DNA of 64,000 nt, taken from positions 1 through 64,000 of the forward strand of contig CAITTG010000135.1 in NCBI GenBank assembly GCA_903895255.1, in the 5' to 3' direction. Source of the DNA: an uncultured Verrucomicrobia subdivision 3 bacterium. Lineage in GTDB: Bacteria; Verrucomicrobiota; Verrucomicrobiia; Limisphaerales; UBA11358. A program made the translations under genes and the position numbers. Below, one piece after another: positions 1 through 8,310 of this stretch. The notes under the pieces were generated by a model. It had not been told where the DNA came from. It saw nothing but the letters and a program-made list of their open reading frames with translations, and did not search any database. The first letter of the stretch is position 1, and every line of letters starts with the position of its first letter.

Positions 1-1
1 G

Positions 2-376
2 GCGCTGGCGGGGGCCTCCGGCCAGCCGGTGGTGGTGCGCGGCCACACGGACCTGGTGGTGGGGGCGAAAAAATTTGCGGGCAATTCCCAGCGCCGTCGC
101 CGGCACTGGCTGCTCTTTCATGGCACGCTGTTGCTGAAAGGCAAGCTGGACCTCATCAGTGAATTGCTGCCCATGCCCTCGCTGGAGCCGGATTACCGGG
201 GCAACCGGGCCCACCGCGATTTTGTGATGAATCTGCCGGTGGAGGGCGCCGTCATCAAAGCCGCACTCCGCGCGGAGTGGGGGGCGCAGGAACCACTGAC
301 ACCTCCCCCGCTCGCAGAAATCGCCCAGCTAGCGAACATGCGATACAGCACGGAAGCGTGGAATCATAAATTTTAA
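2..376 (+). CDS. Lipoate-protein ligase A family protein (5' end outside window)
   Basis: The reading frame is open from the first bases, so the start lies upstream of the window and only the C-terminal ~124 residues are seen. The stretch KFAGNSQRRRR followed by a hydrophobic HGTLLL segment matches the conserved core of the biotin/lipoate ligase fold (LplA-type), where the lysine/asparagine region contacts the lipoyl-adenylate. Such enzymes attach lipoate or octanoate to E2 and H proteins. Whether it is a ligase or an amidotransferase cannot be told from the fragment. It ends with TAA about 110 bases before the next gene on the same strand. Confidence 0.8.
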   Translation, partial: ALAGASGQPVVVRGHTDLVVGAKKFAGNSQRRRRHWLLFHGTLLLKGKLDLISELLPMPSLEPDYRGNRAHRDFVMNLPVEGAVIKAALRAEWGAQEPLTPPPLAEIAQLANMRYSTEAWNHKF

Positions 377-490
377 CGACAGGCGGCCCCACCAGCCTGC
401 GCCGCCGGGCGTTCTGTTGGTTTTACCCTATTTTGGCCTTTTTTCCCAATTGCCTGACTCAGCCGATTGTCGACAATACTTGGGTTTGAA

Positions 491-2884
491 ATGGTGGAAA
501 TTGGATTCAATCAACTGGTCAAGGAGGGCGGAAAATCGCCCGGCGGAGCATTGCCGTCGCCCATGAGCACCCCCGCCAATTTTATCTGGGTCACCGATGC
601 CCACGGCCACGGTGTGGAATCCCGGGTTTGGCGTGAGTACACCGGCCAGTCGGAGCAGGATATCAAGGGGCTGGGGTGGACAGCGGCCCTGCATCCGGAT
701 GACCAGGAACCGGTGCGGCAGGTTTGGCTGCGGGCGGTGGCGGAGCAGGTGCCTTATGAAACGGAATACCGACTGCGCGGGAAGGACGGCCAGTACCGTC
801 ATTTTCTTTCGCGCGGAGTGCCGGTGCAAAATGAGGATGGCAGCATTCGCCAATGGGTGGGATTTTGCACTGATATCACGGAGCGCAAGCAGGCGGAGCT
901 GGCCGGTCGCCGGCTGGTCCGGGCCAATGAAATGCTGCGCTACAGTTTGATGCGGATTAATGCCTGCCTGGACCTGGGCAGCGCGCTGAACTGCCTCTTG
1001 CAAGAATCGGTCAAACTCGGAGGCATGGATGGCGGTGCCGTGTACCTGCTGGAGGGCCAGGAGGCGGTGCTGAAGCATCATTGGAACCTGCCACCGGAAT
1101 TTGTCCGGCAGGCAACCCGTCGTTCCATCAAGCTGGGTTACATTGATGAGATACTGAAAAATCACGGGGAAGTTTTAAATATTAACCAACAGTTTCTCGA
1201 ACATCATCAATCGACTCAAGTATTTGGGCTGCGCCATGTTTACGCGATGGCGCTGGTAACCGCCGAGGGGCCGTTTGGGATGATCAAGCTCATCTCCCAG
1301 CAGTCGGAGCCGCCGGTGGATTCGGCCATTGAGTTAATTCGCATTCTGGTACTGGAAACGGAGTCAAATTTTATGCGGCTGGCGGCCAGTCACCGGCTGC
1401 AGTTAGTGCTGACCACCATGGCGGAAGGGCTGGTGGTGCACGCCGCAGACGGTCGGATCTCCGACTGCAATCCGAGCGCGGAACGGATTTTGGGATTGAG
1501 CCGGGAGGAGATCATGGGACGGAAACCAATGGATCCGAGCTGGCGGGCGGTGCATGCGGATGGCCGGGATTTTCCGCCGGCGGAACATCCGGCCCATGCC
1601 ACCCTGCGCACGGGCCAGGCGGTTCGGGACGTGGTGATGGGTATCTGGCAGCCGGATGGACGGCAAAAATGGATTAATATCAATACCCAGCCCATGCTGG
1701 TTCCGGGGGAAAGCGGCGCCGCTTCGGTGGTGGTTTCCTTTTCGGACATCACCCAGCGATTGGAACTGGAAGCCGGGTGGCGGCAGTCGCAAAAGCTTGA
1801 AGGCATCGGGCGGCTGGCGGGGGGCGTGGCCCACGAATTTAACAATATCCTCGCCGCGCTGATGCTGAACTTGGAACTGGCCCGGACCCTGACGGCAGAG
1901 GGCGAGGTGCAGGAGCGGTTGGGAGAAATGATGGGATTGTCCAACCGGGCCGCGGGGCTGGTGCGGCAATTGCTCGCGTTCAGCCGCCAATCGGTCGCCA
2001 AATGCGAGCGGTTTGATCTGGCAGCGGAAACCAGCCGGCAGTTAAAAATGCTAAAACCGCTGCTGGGGGAGGACATTTTAGTATCGTTCCATCACACCGC
2101 CATCCGCTCGTGGGTGAACGCCGACAAGAATTTGCTCGCGCAGGTGATCATGAACCTTTGCCTGAATGCCCGCGACGCCATGAAAAAGGGCGGCTGCCTG
2201 ACACTGGAGTTGGTGGACGTCACGGCGGAGCCGGAACCACAAGTTTGCCTGAGCTTTACCGACTCGGGTTGCGGCATGGACGCCGCCACCCTGGCGCGAC
2301 TGTTTGAACCGTTTTTCACGACCAAGGAGGTGGGCAAAGGCACCGGACTAGGGCTGGCGACCGCCCAGGGCATCGTGCAACAGCTAGGCGGGCGCATCAC
2401 CGTGGAAAGCTTGGCCGGGCGCGGCAGCACCTTCCGGGTCTGGCTGCCATCCCTGGCCCCGCCGGCCGCCCCCCGCAAAGCCGTTACGGAAACGACGGAC
2501 GAGGCGAACGCGACGATTTTGGTGGTGGACGACGAGGCGGCCATCCGCCAGATGACCCGGCTGTTCCTGACCAGCTCCGGTTTCACGGTGCTGGAGGCCG
2601 CCGGCGGCCGGGAGGCGCTGGCGCAATGGCAGCGGCACCGGTCCAAAATAAAACTTATTTATACTGATTTAACCATGCCGGGGGACTTGAACGGCTGGCA
2701 GTTGATGGAACTGATTTTGGCGGAGGATCCCGGCATCCGGGCGATTATTACCAGCGGCTACACGCCCGATCCCCTCATTCTGGAAAAGGTGGCGGCGGCG
2801 AACCTGGTTTTCCTGCCCAAGCCCTGTCCGCCCGCCACGGTTTTGGGCATCATTCGTAATTGCCTTCAGGTGGTTGCCAATTAA
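491..2884 (+). CDS. Hybrid sensor histidine kinase, PAS-GAF-PAS-HisKA-HATPase-receiver
   Basis: Cytoplasmic-looking hybrid kinase of 797 residues from the ATG at 491; the frame also has an upstream TTG at 467 and a downstream ATG at 563, and no start has a convincing ribosome site. Order of domains: PAS (about 30-135, ending in the GFCTDITERKQ signature), GAF-like (about 150-295), second PAS (about 305-425, ending SFSDIT), HisKA with the phospho-acceptor in GGVAHEFNN (His ~448), HATPase with N box NLCLNARDA, G1 DSGCGMD and G2 GKGTGLGL, then a receiver with acidic pocket VVDDE, phospho-Asp in YTDLTMPG (~726) and conserved Lys in LPKP (~777). No membrane segment is visible. The internal receiver implies a phosphorelay or a separate output protein; none is adjacent, so its signal and target are unknown. 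Confidence 0.93.
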   Translation: MVEIGFNQLVKEGGKSPGGALPSPMSTPANFIWVTDAHGHGVESRVWREYTGQSEQDIKGLGWTAALHPDDQEPVRQVWLRAVAEQVPYETEYRLRGKDGQYRHFLSRGVPVQNEDGSIRQWVGFCTDITERKQAELAGRRLVRANEMLRYSLMRINACLDLGSALNCLLQESVKLGGMDGGAVYLLEGQEAVLKHHWNLPPEFVRQATRRSIKLGYIDEILKNHGEVLNINQQFLEHHQSTQVFGLRHVYAMALVTAEGPFGMIKLISQQSEPPVDSAIELIRILVLETESNFMRLAASHRLQLVLTTMAEGLVVHAADGRISDCNPSAERILGLSREEIMGRKPMDPSWRAVHADGRDFPPAEHPAHATLRTGQAVRDVVMGIWQPDGRQKWININTQPMLVPGESGAASVVVSFSDITQRLELEAGWRQSQKLEGIGRLAGGVAHEFNNILAALMLNLELARTLTAEGEVQERLGEMMGLSNRAAGLVRQLLAFSRQSVAKCERFDLAAETSRQLKMLKPLLGEDILVSFHHTAIRSWVNADKNLLAQVIMNLCLNARDAMKKGGCLTLELVDVTAEPEPQVCLSFTDSGCGMDAATLARLFEPFFTTKEVGKGTGLGLATAQGIVQQLGGRITVESLAGRGSTFRVWLPSLAPPAAPRKAVTETTDEANATILVVDDEAAIRQMTRLFLTSSGFTVLEAAGGREALAQWQRHRSKIKLIYTDLTMPGDLNGWQLMELILAEDPGIRAIITSGYTPDPLILEKVAAANLVFLPKPCPPATVLGIIRNCLQVVAN

Positions 2885-3053
2885 TGAATTTTCCCGGATG
2901 GGCGGCGGGCACCATGGCTTTTATCTGGCTCCACTGGCAAGCGGGGGTCAGCGGGGGCCGAATCCCGGGCACTGCCACTAATTCATAAATCTTAAGCGCA
3001 CCACGCTGCCCAGCCCCGCCCATTTTTAAATGCCTCAAGACAAACCCACCGCC

Positions 3054-4442
3054 TCAGAATTTACATTGGGCGCCGGCGGTTACCAAATTACGCTCATAAT
3101 CACGGGTCTCGGGATTGGGGATGTTGTCCTGGGCGTTGCGACCCAGGTCGAGTTGGTACGCGAGGGACAAACTCACATGGGTGTTAAGGGCGTAGCCCAG
3201 GCCGGCGGACACCGTATATTGCAAGTCGTTTCGCCGGCAGGCCGGCAGGCTGCCGCTGTTGTAATCCGCCTCCAGCAGCCGCCCGCCCAAATCCAGCCCC
3301 AACTGGCGGGTGAATTTGCGGTGGTAATTCAAGTCGTACGAACTGTCAAAATAAGGAACCTTGCCGACACTGGAAACCCACTGCCATTGCTTGTATTTGA
3401 ACGTTAGCGCATCTTGCGGGCTGAGGGTCGCGGCCAGACTGGCCTCGCCGTAATAGGTCAACAGGTTGAGGTCGCTAACGGGGGTGATGTGGGTGGCCGA
3501 GTCGCTGTCGTATTGGTGAAATTCCGGGCCGGCCACGATTTTACCTTCAAGCCAGGAACACGGTTTGCCCTCCAATCCCAGGAGCACCCGCTGGTAGGTG
3601 CCCGAGGCGTCATAGGGCGACCAGGCCAGCTGTTGCTGATATTGAGCACCATAGCGATAGCCAAGCGTGGCCGCCAGGCCGGGAACGAGTCGGTAGCCGG
3701 CATCCGCCCCGCCGTTGAGATCGTACCGGTTGATGTAATTTTGGTAGCCCAACACGTTAATGCGCGCGGTCTTGAGGTCATAGTACAGCAGCGCGGCGGT
3801 GGGCCGGAAAAACCATTGATGGTAATCATACTGGAGCGACACACTGGCCCGGTCCTGATATTGAGCGCGGCGTTCGCGGGGGGCGACCGAGTTCCAGGCC
3901 GTGACATAGCCACCGGGGTAAGTGGGCGAGAAATGATTACCGTCCATGTAGGCAAACGCATTGTCGCCCGTGAAGGCCCAGCCGTCGCCTTTGGCATGGA
4001 GGGCGGCAACCACCCGGTGGGCCGAGTAATTTTCGGAGGGCTGCTCACTATAGCGAACCACCTCGGGCGCATATACAAGGGAGGCAGTTTGCAGCCCGGG
4101 CGCGTCCCCCAGCCAGGGCAGGAAGTTGACGCCCACCCGGGGGGAAACCGTGCTAACCATGGACCAGGCGTTTTCGCCGGCCTTCACACTCCCCGGCGGG
4201 ATGGTGTAGGCCGAGCCATAATAGCCAGGGTTGACACTCGAGAGAAACACGCTGCTGTCGTAGCTCTCTTTGAAACCCACGGACAAATCGCTTAGCCAGG
4301 CAGGTTTGCCCCAATCATCTGGTTTGCTTGCCGCCGGCGCCGGGGTGGTGCTGGCGGTGGGGTCCGCAGCCATGACCGGACAAAGGGTGCCCGCGAGAGT
4401 CAGGCTGGTCAGCAGCGCAGCGGATGTCTTCAAAGGACGCAT
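3054..4442 (-). CDS. Outer-membrane beta-barrel protein
   Basis: 462 residues when started at the ATG whose product begins with a classic signal peptide (MRPLKTSAALL... ending PVMA, ~25 residues). The longer frame upstream to 4559 lacks a sensible N-terminus. After a short Ala/Pro/Thr linker the rest alternates polar and aromatic residues in amphipathic strands and the protein ends in phenylalanine (GAQCKF), as expected for Bam-assembled barrels. The pattern resembles the BBP2-type putative barrel porins found near exopolysaccharide systems, but I cannot confirm the family. It is transcribed divergently from mnmA and convergently with the histidine kinase gene. Confidence 0.8.
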   Translation of the reverse strand: MRPLKTSAALLTSLTLAGTLCPVMAADPTASTTPAPAASKPDDWGKPAWLSDLSVGFKESYDSSVFLSSVNPGYYGSAYTIPPGSVKAGENAWSMVSTVSPRVGVNFLPWLGDAPGLQTASLVYAPEVVRYSEQPSENYSAHRVVAALHAKGDGWAFTGDNAFAYMDGNHFSPTYPGGYVTAWNSVAPRERRAQYQDRASVSLQYDYHQWFFRPTAALLYYDLKTARINVLGYQNYINRYDLNGGADAGYRLVPGLAATLGYRYGAQYQQQLAWSPYDASGTYQRVLLGLEGKPCSWLEGKIVAGPEFHQYDSDSATHITPVSDLNLLTYYGEASLAATLSPQDALTFKYKQWQWVSSVGKVPYFDSSYDLNYHRKFTRQLGLDLGGRLLEADYNSGSLPACRRNDLQYTVSAGLGYALNTHVSLSLAYQLDLGRNAQDNIPNPETRDYERNLVTAGAQCKF

Positions 4443-4618
4443 AACGATTCGTTCTGCGGGGTGACTTCCGTTGGTTTGGTTTGGGGATTTACCACCCGGC
4501 AACAGGCTTAATTTAGGGTAAAGTCCGCGCTGGGAATCCACGGCGTTTGCGGAAAGCACACCGGTTTTTGCCCTGGAAAAGCGCTATCCGGCGCTGCTTA
4601 GGGGCACGGTTTAAGCAA

Positions 4619-4646
4619 TTTACACCCGCCCGGGACGTGTTATAAT
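4619..4646 (+). promoter_or_regulatory. Sigma-70 type promoter of mnmA
   Basis: TTTACA at 4619-4624 and a perfect TATAAT at 4641-4646 are separated by 16 bases. Transcription would begin about 4652-4654, right at the GTG start codon at 4655, which implies a leaderless or nearly leaderless mnmA message. Confidence 0.6.
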
Positions 4647-4654
4647 GCCTGTCT

Positions 4655-5740
4655 GTGAATGTGCCGAAAAATGTACGCGTGGTCTGTGGCATGAGCGGCG
4701 GAGTGGACTCCTCCGCCACGGCGGCATTATTGCTGGAGCAGGGCTACGAGGTCATCGGCATCACCCTCAAACTGTGGCCGCAGGATTGTGTGAACCGCGC
4801 GGAGGACAAGTGCTGCGGCCCGCAGGCCGTGACCGACGCACGATCAGTCTGTCACAAACTGGACATCCCGTATTATCTCATTGACGAGGCAGCGGAATTT
4901 CAGAAGCACGTCATCCAGTATTTTGCCGACGAATACAAGGCCGGACGCACGCCAAATCCGTGCGTGATGTGCAATCAGAATCTCAAATTTGGCCGCCTCA
5001 TCAGCCGGGCGGACCAACTCGGGGCGCAGTATATCGCCACCGGCCATTTTGCCCGCGTGGAACCCAGCGCGGATGGTTCGCGCGTGCTGCTCAAACGCGG
5101 CCGCGATTTGCGCAAAGACCAGAGTTACTTCCTCTTTTCCCTGCGGCAGGACCAGCTTGCCCGCGCGATCTTTCCGCTCGGGGAAAAGACCAAGAGCGAC
5201 ACCCGCGAGGTGGCCCGCACCTGCCAGCTCAAGACCGCTGACAAGGAGGAGAGCATGGAAATCTGCTTCGTGCCGGACAATAATTACGGCGGGTTCCTGC
5301 AATCCGCCAACCTGGTGCAAAAGCACCGCGGCGAAATCGTGGACCTGCACGGGCATGTGCTGGGGCATCATGATGGGATTGAGTTTTACACCATCGGCCA
5401 GCGCAAAGGTCTCGGCATCACCACGCCCAAGCCGGTGTATGTGGTGGAGCTGGACCCGGAGACCAACCGCGTGATGGTGGGCGACGATTCCGCGCTGGAC
5501 CGGGACGAGTTTGTGGCCGACCGCTGCAACTGGCATCCGTTTGCTGACCTCACTGAAGCCATCGAGGTGACCGCCAAGATTCGCTACAATCATCCCGGCA
5601 CGCCGGCAACCCTGACGCCCTTGGGGGGCAATCGCGTGCGCGTGAAACTGCACGTCCCGCAACGGGCGATCACGCCGGGGCAGGCGGCGGTGTTTTATCA
5701 GGACGATTTGGTGGTGGGCGGCGGGTGGATCGGGCGCTGA
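4655..5740 (+). CDS. mnmA: tRNA-specific 2-thiouridylase MnmA
   Basis: Catalyses ATP-dependent 2-thiolation of U34 in tRNA Lys, Glu and Gln in the cytoplasm, taking sulfur from a relay protein. The 361-residue product has the PP-loop SGGVDSS (14-20), the tRNA-binding central region with KDQSYFLF (~155-162), and the two catalytic cysteines: Cys106 in PNPCVMCN and Cys204 in MEICFVPD. Length is normal for the family. The start is GTG at 4655, with a second in-frame GTG two codons later; no Shine-Dalgarno is seen, in keeping with the promoter lying immediately upstream. Confidence 0.96.
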   Translation: MNVPKNVRVVCGMSGGVDSSATAALLLEQGYEVIGITLKLWPQDCVNRAEDKCCGPQAVTDARSVCHKLDIPYYLIDEAAEFQKHVIQYFADEYKAGRTPNPCVMCNQNLKFGRLISRADQLGAQYIATGHFARVEPSADGSRVLLKRGRDLRKDQSYFLFSLRQDQLARAIFPLGEKTKSDTREVARTCQLKTADKEESMEICFVPDNNYGGFLQSANLVQKHRGEIVDLHGHVLGHHDGIEFYTIGQRKGLGITTPKPVYVVELDPETNRVMVGDDSALDRDEFVADRCNWHPFADLTEAIEVTAKIRYNHPGTPATLTPLGGNRVRVKLHVPQRAITPGQAAVFYQDDLVVGGGWIGR

Positions 5741-5745
5741 CGAAG

Positions 5746-5800
5746 GAAGCTCCAAATTCAAAATCCATGAATGAACGGCCAAAATTCAAAACCAGAACTA
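5746..5800. repeat. Dispersed AAGCTCCAAATTC-type intergenic repeat
   Basis: A run rich in CCAAATTC and CAAAATCC words directly follows the mnmA stop. The same vocabulary recurs at 8268-8310, 20462-20522, 61498-61555 and 62151-62211, always between genes. The rest of the gap to 6015 holds a short open frame (5838-6074) with no protein-like composition; I see no gene in it. Confidence 0.5.
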
Positions 5801-6015
5801 AAGCATGTGAAAATCCATGAAGCCATTCGGAAGTTAGATGAATTTGGATTTGATCACATCCCTTGGCGCTTCGGTTTCTAGGCCACGCTTTCCCGCCCTC
5901 ATCAAGTGTTCTCGAGGAGCTTTCGATATTCCCCCGCCCCATCCGATGATGCTCACCAATTTTAGCAGGCAAAACCTCGGCTTGCGCAATGAGATTAACG
6001 CATTAGACTTGGTTC

Positions 6016-6210
6016 GTGAGCTTGGAGCAAATCAAACGCGCCGTGGCATTGCTGGACGAGCAACAGCAAGCTGAACTCATTTCCTATACTCTTCAGTTAC
6101 GTTACGCACACGATGCCAGCTTCCACCGTGAAGCCACTGACCGGCTCAACGACCGGGACCCGTCCCACTGGCTTACGCCGGATGAATTTGAGCGCCGCCT
6201 GGACAAGTAA
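6016..6210 (+). CDS. Putative antitoxin of a small toxin-antitoxin pair
   Basis: 64 residues beginning at GTG (MSLEQIKRAVALLDEQQQ...). The protein is helical and charged, with the length, acidic C-terminus and position typical of an antitoxin. The stop codon lies 8 bases before the start of a RelE/ParE-like gene. No DNA-binding domain can be named with certainty. The start is tentative because no ribosome site is visible. Confidence 0.55.
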   Translation: MSLEQIKRAVALLDEQQQAELISYTLQLRYAHDASFHREATDRLNDRDPSHWLTPDEFERRLDK

Positions 6211-6218
6211 TAATTTCC

Positions 6219-6476
6219 ATGCGGGCTTACGTCGTATTTATCAGTGCGCAGGCAATTGGCACCGCCCCCAAATCTGGAAAACAGCGTGAGTTGGTGATGA
6301 AATTCATCCGCTATTTGGCAGATAATCCCAACTCTCCGGGCGATTTTACCGAGCAGGACGAGGCCCGCCGGATTCTTCAGATAAAAGTTATTGGTAGTTT
6401 TGCCATTACCTATTGGGCGGATCATGCCGTCTGCGAGATCAAAGTCACGCATATCAAATCCGCCGATAAAATATGA
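6219..6476 (+). CDS. RelE/ParE-superfamily toxin-like protein
   Basis: 85 residues. The pattern of an N-terminal strand and two helices, then LQIKVIGSFAITYWAD and VCEIKVTHI strands, fits the small beta-sheet RelE/ParE fold that acts as an mRNA endonuclease or gyrase inhibitor. The gene lies 8 bases after the putative antitoxin and its TGA overlaps the ATG of the next gene (ATGA), so the three may be co-transcribed. Catalytic residues cannot be assigned with confidence, so function is inferred from fold pattern and pairing. Confidence 0.5.
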   Translation: MRAYVVFISAQAIGTAPKSGKQRELVMKFIRYLADNPNSPGDFTEQDEARRILQIKVIGSFAITYWADHAVCEIKVTHIKSADKI

Positions 6477-7393
6477 TCGCCCGCTCGTTTTTTTGCCTGG
6501 TCACGTTTGGCCTTGCCTGTCTCTCCCTGCCCGTGAGCGCCGCCGATGACCGCATCCGTGTGCTGATCGTGGATGGTTTCAGTAACCACGACTGGCGGCA
6601 GACGACTGCCCAGCTTCGCGGGGTGCTGGCGCCGACGGGGTTGTTTGACGTGTCGGTCAGTACCGCGCCGGACAAGACCAATGCCGAGGCTTATGCCCAG
6701 TGGCGGCCGAAATTTGCCGGTTATCAAGTGGTGATTCAGACCTGTAATGATATCGGCGGCGGACCTGCCTGGCCGGAACCGGTTAAAAAGGATTTTGCGG
6801 ACTTTGTGCGGGGTGGCGGCGGAGTTTATATTTTCCATTCGGCGGAGAATGCATTTGTGGGGTGGCAGGAATACGAGGACATCGTCGGGCTGTGCTGGCG
6901 GAAGCGGGATTATGGCACGGCCATTCGGGTGATGGCGGATGGCCGGCTCGTGCGAATTCCGCCGGGCGGGGGGGCAGGCACCGGTCACGGCAAACGCGGC
7001 ACCGTGCTGGTCACGTGCCTGGACGAGCACCCCATCCATGCCGGCCTGCCGCATGCCTGGCTGACGCCGGGGTTGGAGGTTTACTATTTTGCGCGGGGTC
7101 CGGCGGAAAATGTGCAGGTGCTGTCCTACGGTCGCGACACCAAACCGGGTCAGGGCTGGCTGTGGCCGGTGGAGTGGACGGTAACATATGGTCAGGGGCG
7201 GGTATATGTGTCCACGTTTGGGCATGTGTGGAAGGGGGATGCGAACCCCGAAAGCATGCGTTGTGCGGCGGTGCAAACGATCATTCCACGCGCGCTGCAA
7301 TGGCTCGCGCGCCGGCCGGTAACGTTTCCGTTGCCGGTGGATTTTCCGGGGACAAATGCCGTGAGCGTGCGGCCACCGGTGGTGACGAATTAA
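6473..7393 (+). CDS. Secreted ThuA-like domain protein
   Basis: 306 residues with a signal peptide (MIARSFFCLVTF... ending VSA, ~23 residues), so probably periplasmic. The mature part is a ThuA-type class I glutamine-amidotransferase-like fold: RVLIVDGFSNHDW near the start, GGGVYIFHSAENAF around residues 110-123, and a late GRVYVSTFGHVW. ThuA proteins are tied to trehalose and other sugar use; the exact substrate is unknown and the true amidotransferase triad is not expected. The start overlaps the toxin-like gene by four bases. Confidence 0.82.
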   Translation: MIARSFFCLVTFGLACLSLPVSAADDRIRVLIVDGFSNHDWRQTTAQLRGVLAPTGLFDVSVSTAPDKTNAEAYAQWRPKFAGYQVVIQTCNDIGGGPAWPEPVKKDFADFVRGGGGVYIFHSAENAFVGWQEYEDIVGLCWRKRDYGTAIRVMADGRLVRIPPGGGAGTGHGKRGTVLVTCLDEHPIHAGLPHAWLTPGLEVYYFARGPAENVQVLSYGRDTKPGQGWLWPVEWTVTYGQGRVYVSTFGHVWKGDANPESMRCAAVQTIIPRALQWLARRPVTFPLPVDFPGTNAVSVRPPVVTN

Positions 7394-7496
7394 AGCACTG
7401 GCTAGGTCAGCCGGGAGTCCAGGCGGGCATCGCCGCCTGATGATTCAGTGAATTTTGGCTTTTGAAGTTTTCCCGCTTTCCGCTTACCTTACCGGC

Positions 7497-8255
7497 GTGG
7501 CGAAACAACCATTAATTCTGGTCACTCCCAGTGTTGAGAAAAAGGGCATTGAATTTAACGACTGCTCGCTGAGCGTTTCGTTCAAGTACGAGAACGCCAT
7601 CCTGCGCGCCGGCGGCATTCCCGTGGTCTCCCCGATCGCCACCGACCGCAAGACGCTGGCCGAGGTCTTGCGCCGCGTGGATGGGGTGCTGCTGACCGGC
7701 GGCGATGACATCAGCCCGGATCTTTACGAGACCAACGTCTCCCCTGCCCTGCGCAAAACCGTGGAGGAAACCCCGGACGGCGGCGGCCGCGACTTGCGTG
7801 AACTGGTGTTGATCGACGAGATTTTTCGCCAGCGCAAGCCGGTGCTGGCCATCTGCCGGGGTCACCAACTGCTGAACATCGCCCTCGGCGGCAAACTGGT
7901 GGTGGATATTGGCCTGCAAGTGCCCGGGGCCATCAATCACCGGCGCATGGACAAAGCCTGCGAATTTGTCCATGAAGTCGCGGTGGACAAAGGTTCCTTG
8001 CTATCCAAAATCATTCGTGGCCGGAAGCTCGGCATGAACAGCACGCACCATCAGGCGGTGCTGGAACCGGCCGAGCCGCTGATGGCCGTGGCGCGCACCA
8101 GCGACGGCATTGTGGAAGCCATGGAATTCAAGTCCGAATACGCCGGCCTGCTGCCGTTTTTACTCACCGTTCAATTCCATCCCGAACGCCTGGCCGACCG
8201 GCACGCGGAACATCATGCCATTTTCAAGGCCTTCGTCCGCGCCTGCCGGAAGTGA
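7497..8255 (+). CDS. Peptidase C26 / gamma-glutamyl-gamma-aminobutyrate hydrolase family protein
   Basis: Class I glutamine-amidotransferase-fold hydrolase of 252 residues from GTG at 7497; an upstream TTG at 7455 is possible but adds a poorly protein-like segment. The nucleophile lies in AICRGHQLLN (~Cys119) and the His/Glu pair in QFHPE (~225). Family members hydrolyse gamma-glutamyl amides such as gamma-Glu-GABA in putrescine breakdown; no polyamine genes are near, so the substrate is open. LLTGGDDISP is the usual motif before the nucleophile elbow. Confidence 0.87.
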   Translation: MAKQPLILVTPSVEKKGIEFNDCSLSVSFKYENAILRAGGIPVVSPIATDRKTLAEVLRRVDGVLLTGGDDISPDLYETNVSPALRKTVEETPDGGGRDLRELVLIDEIFRQRKPVLAICRGHQLLNIALGGKLVVDIGLQVPGAINHRRMDKACEFVHEVAVDKGSLLSKIIRGRKLGMNSTHHQAVLEPAEPLMAVARTSDGIVEAMEFKSEYAGLLPFLLTVQFHPERLADRHAEHHAIFKAFVRACRK

Positions 8256-8267
8256 CCGCTGATGCGG

Positions 8268-8310
8268 AAACTTCAAATTTCAAAATCCAAACTTCAGTAA
8301 GTTCCCAAGT
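8268..8310. repeat. Dispersed CAAATTTCAAAATCCAAAC repeat
   Basis: Short A/C-rich run between the convergent C26 and M3 genes, sharing its words with the other dispersed copies in this window. Confidence 0.5.

Noticed and set aside
5838..6074. 78-codon open frame before the toxin-antitoxin pair
   Set aside because: No protein-like pattern and overlaps the better antitoxin candidate in another frame.
7421..7438. Hairpin AGGCGG/CCGCCT after the ThuA-like gene as a terminator
   Set aside because: Only 6 bp and the T-rich part is about 15 bases away; not enough to call.
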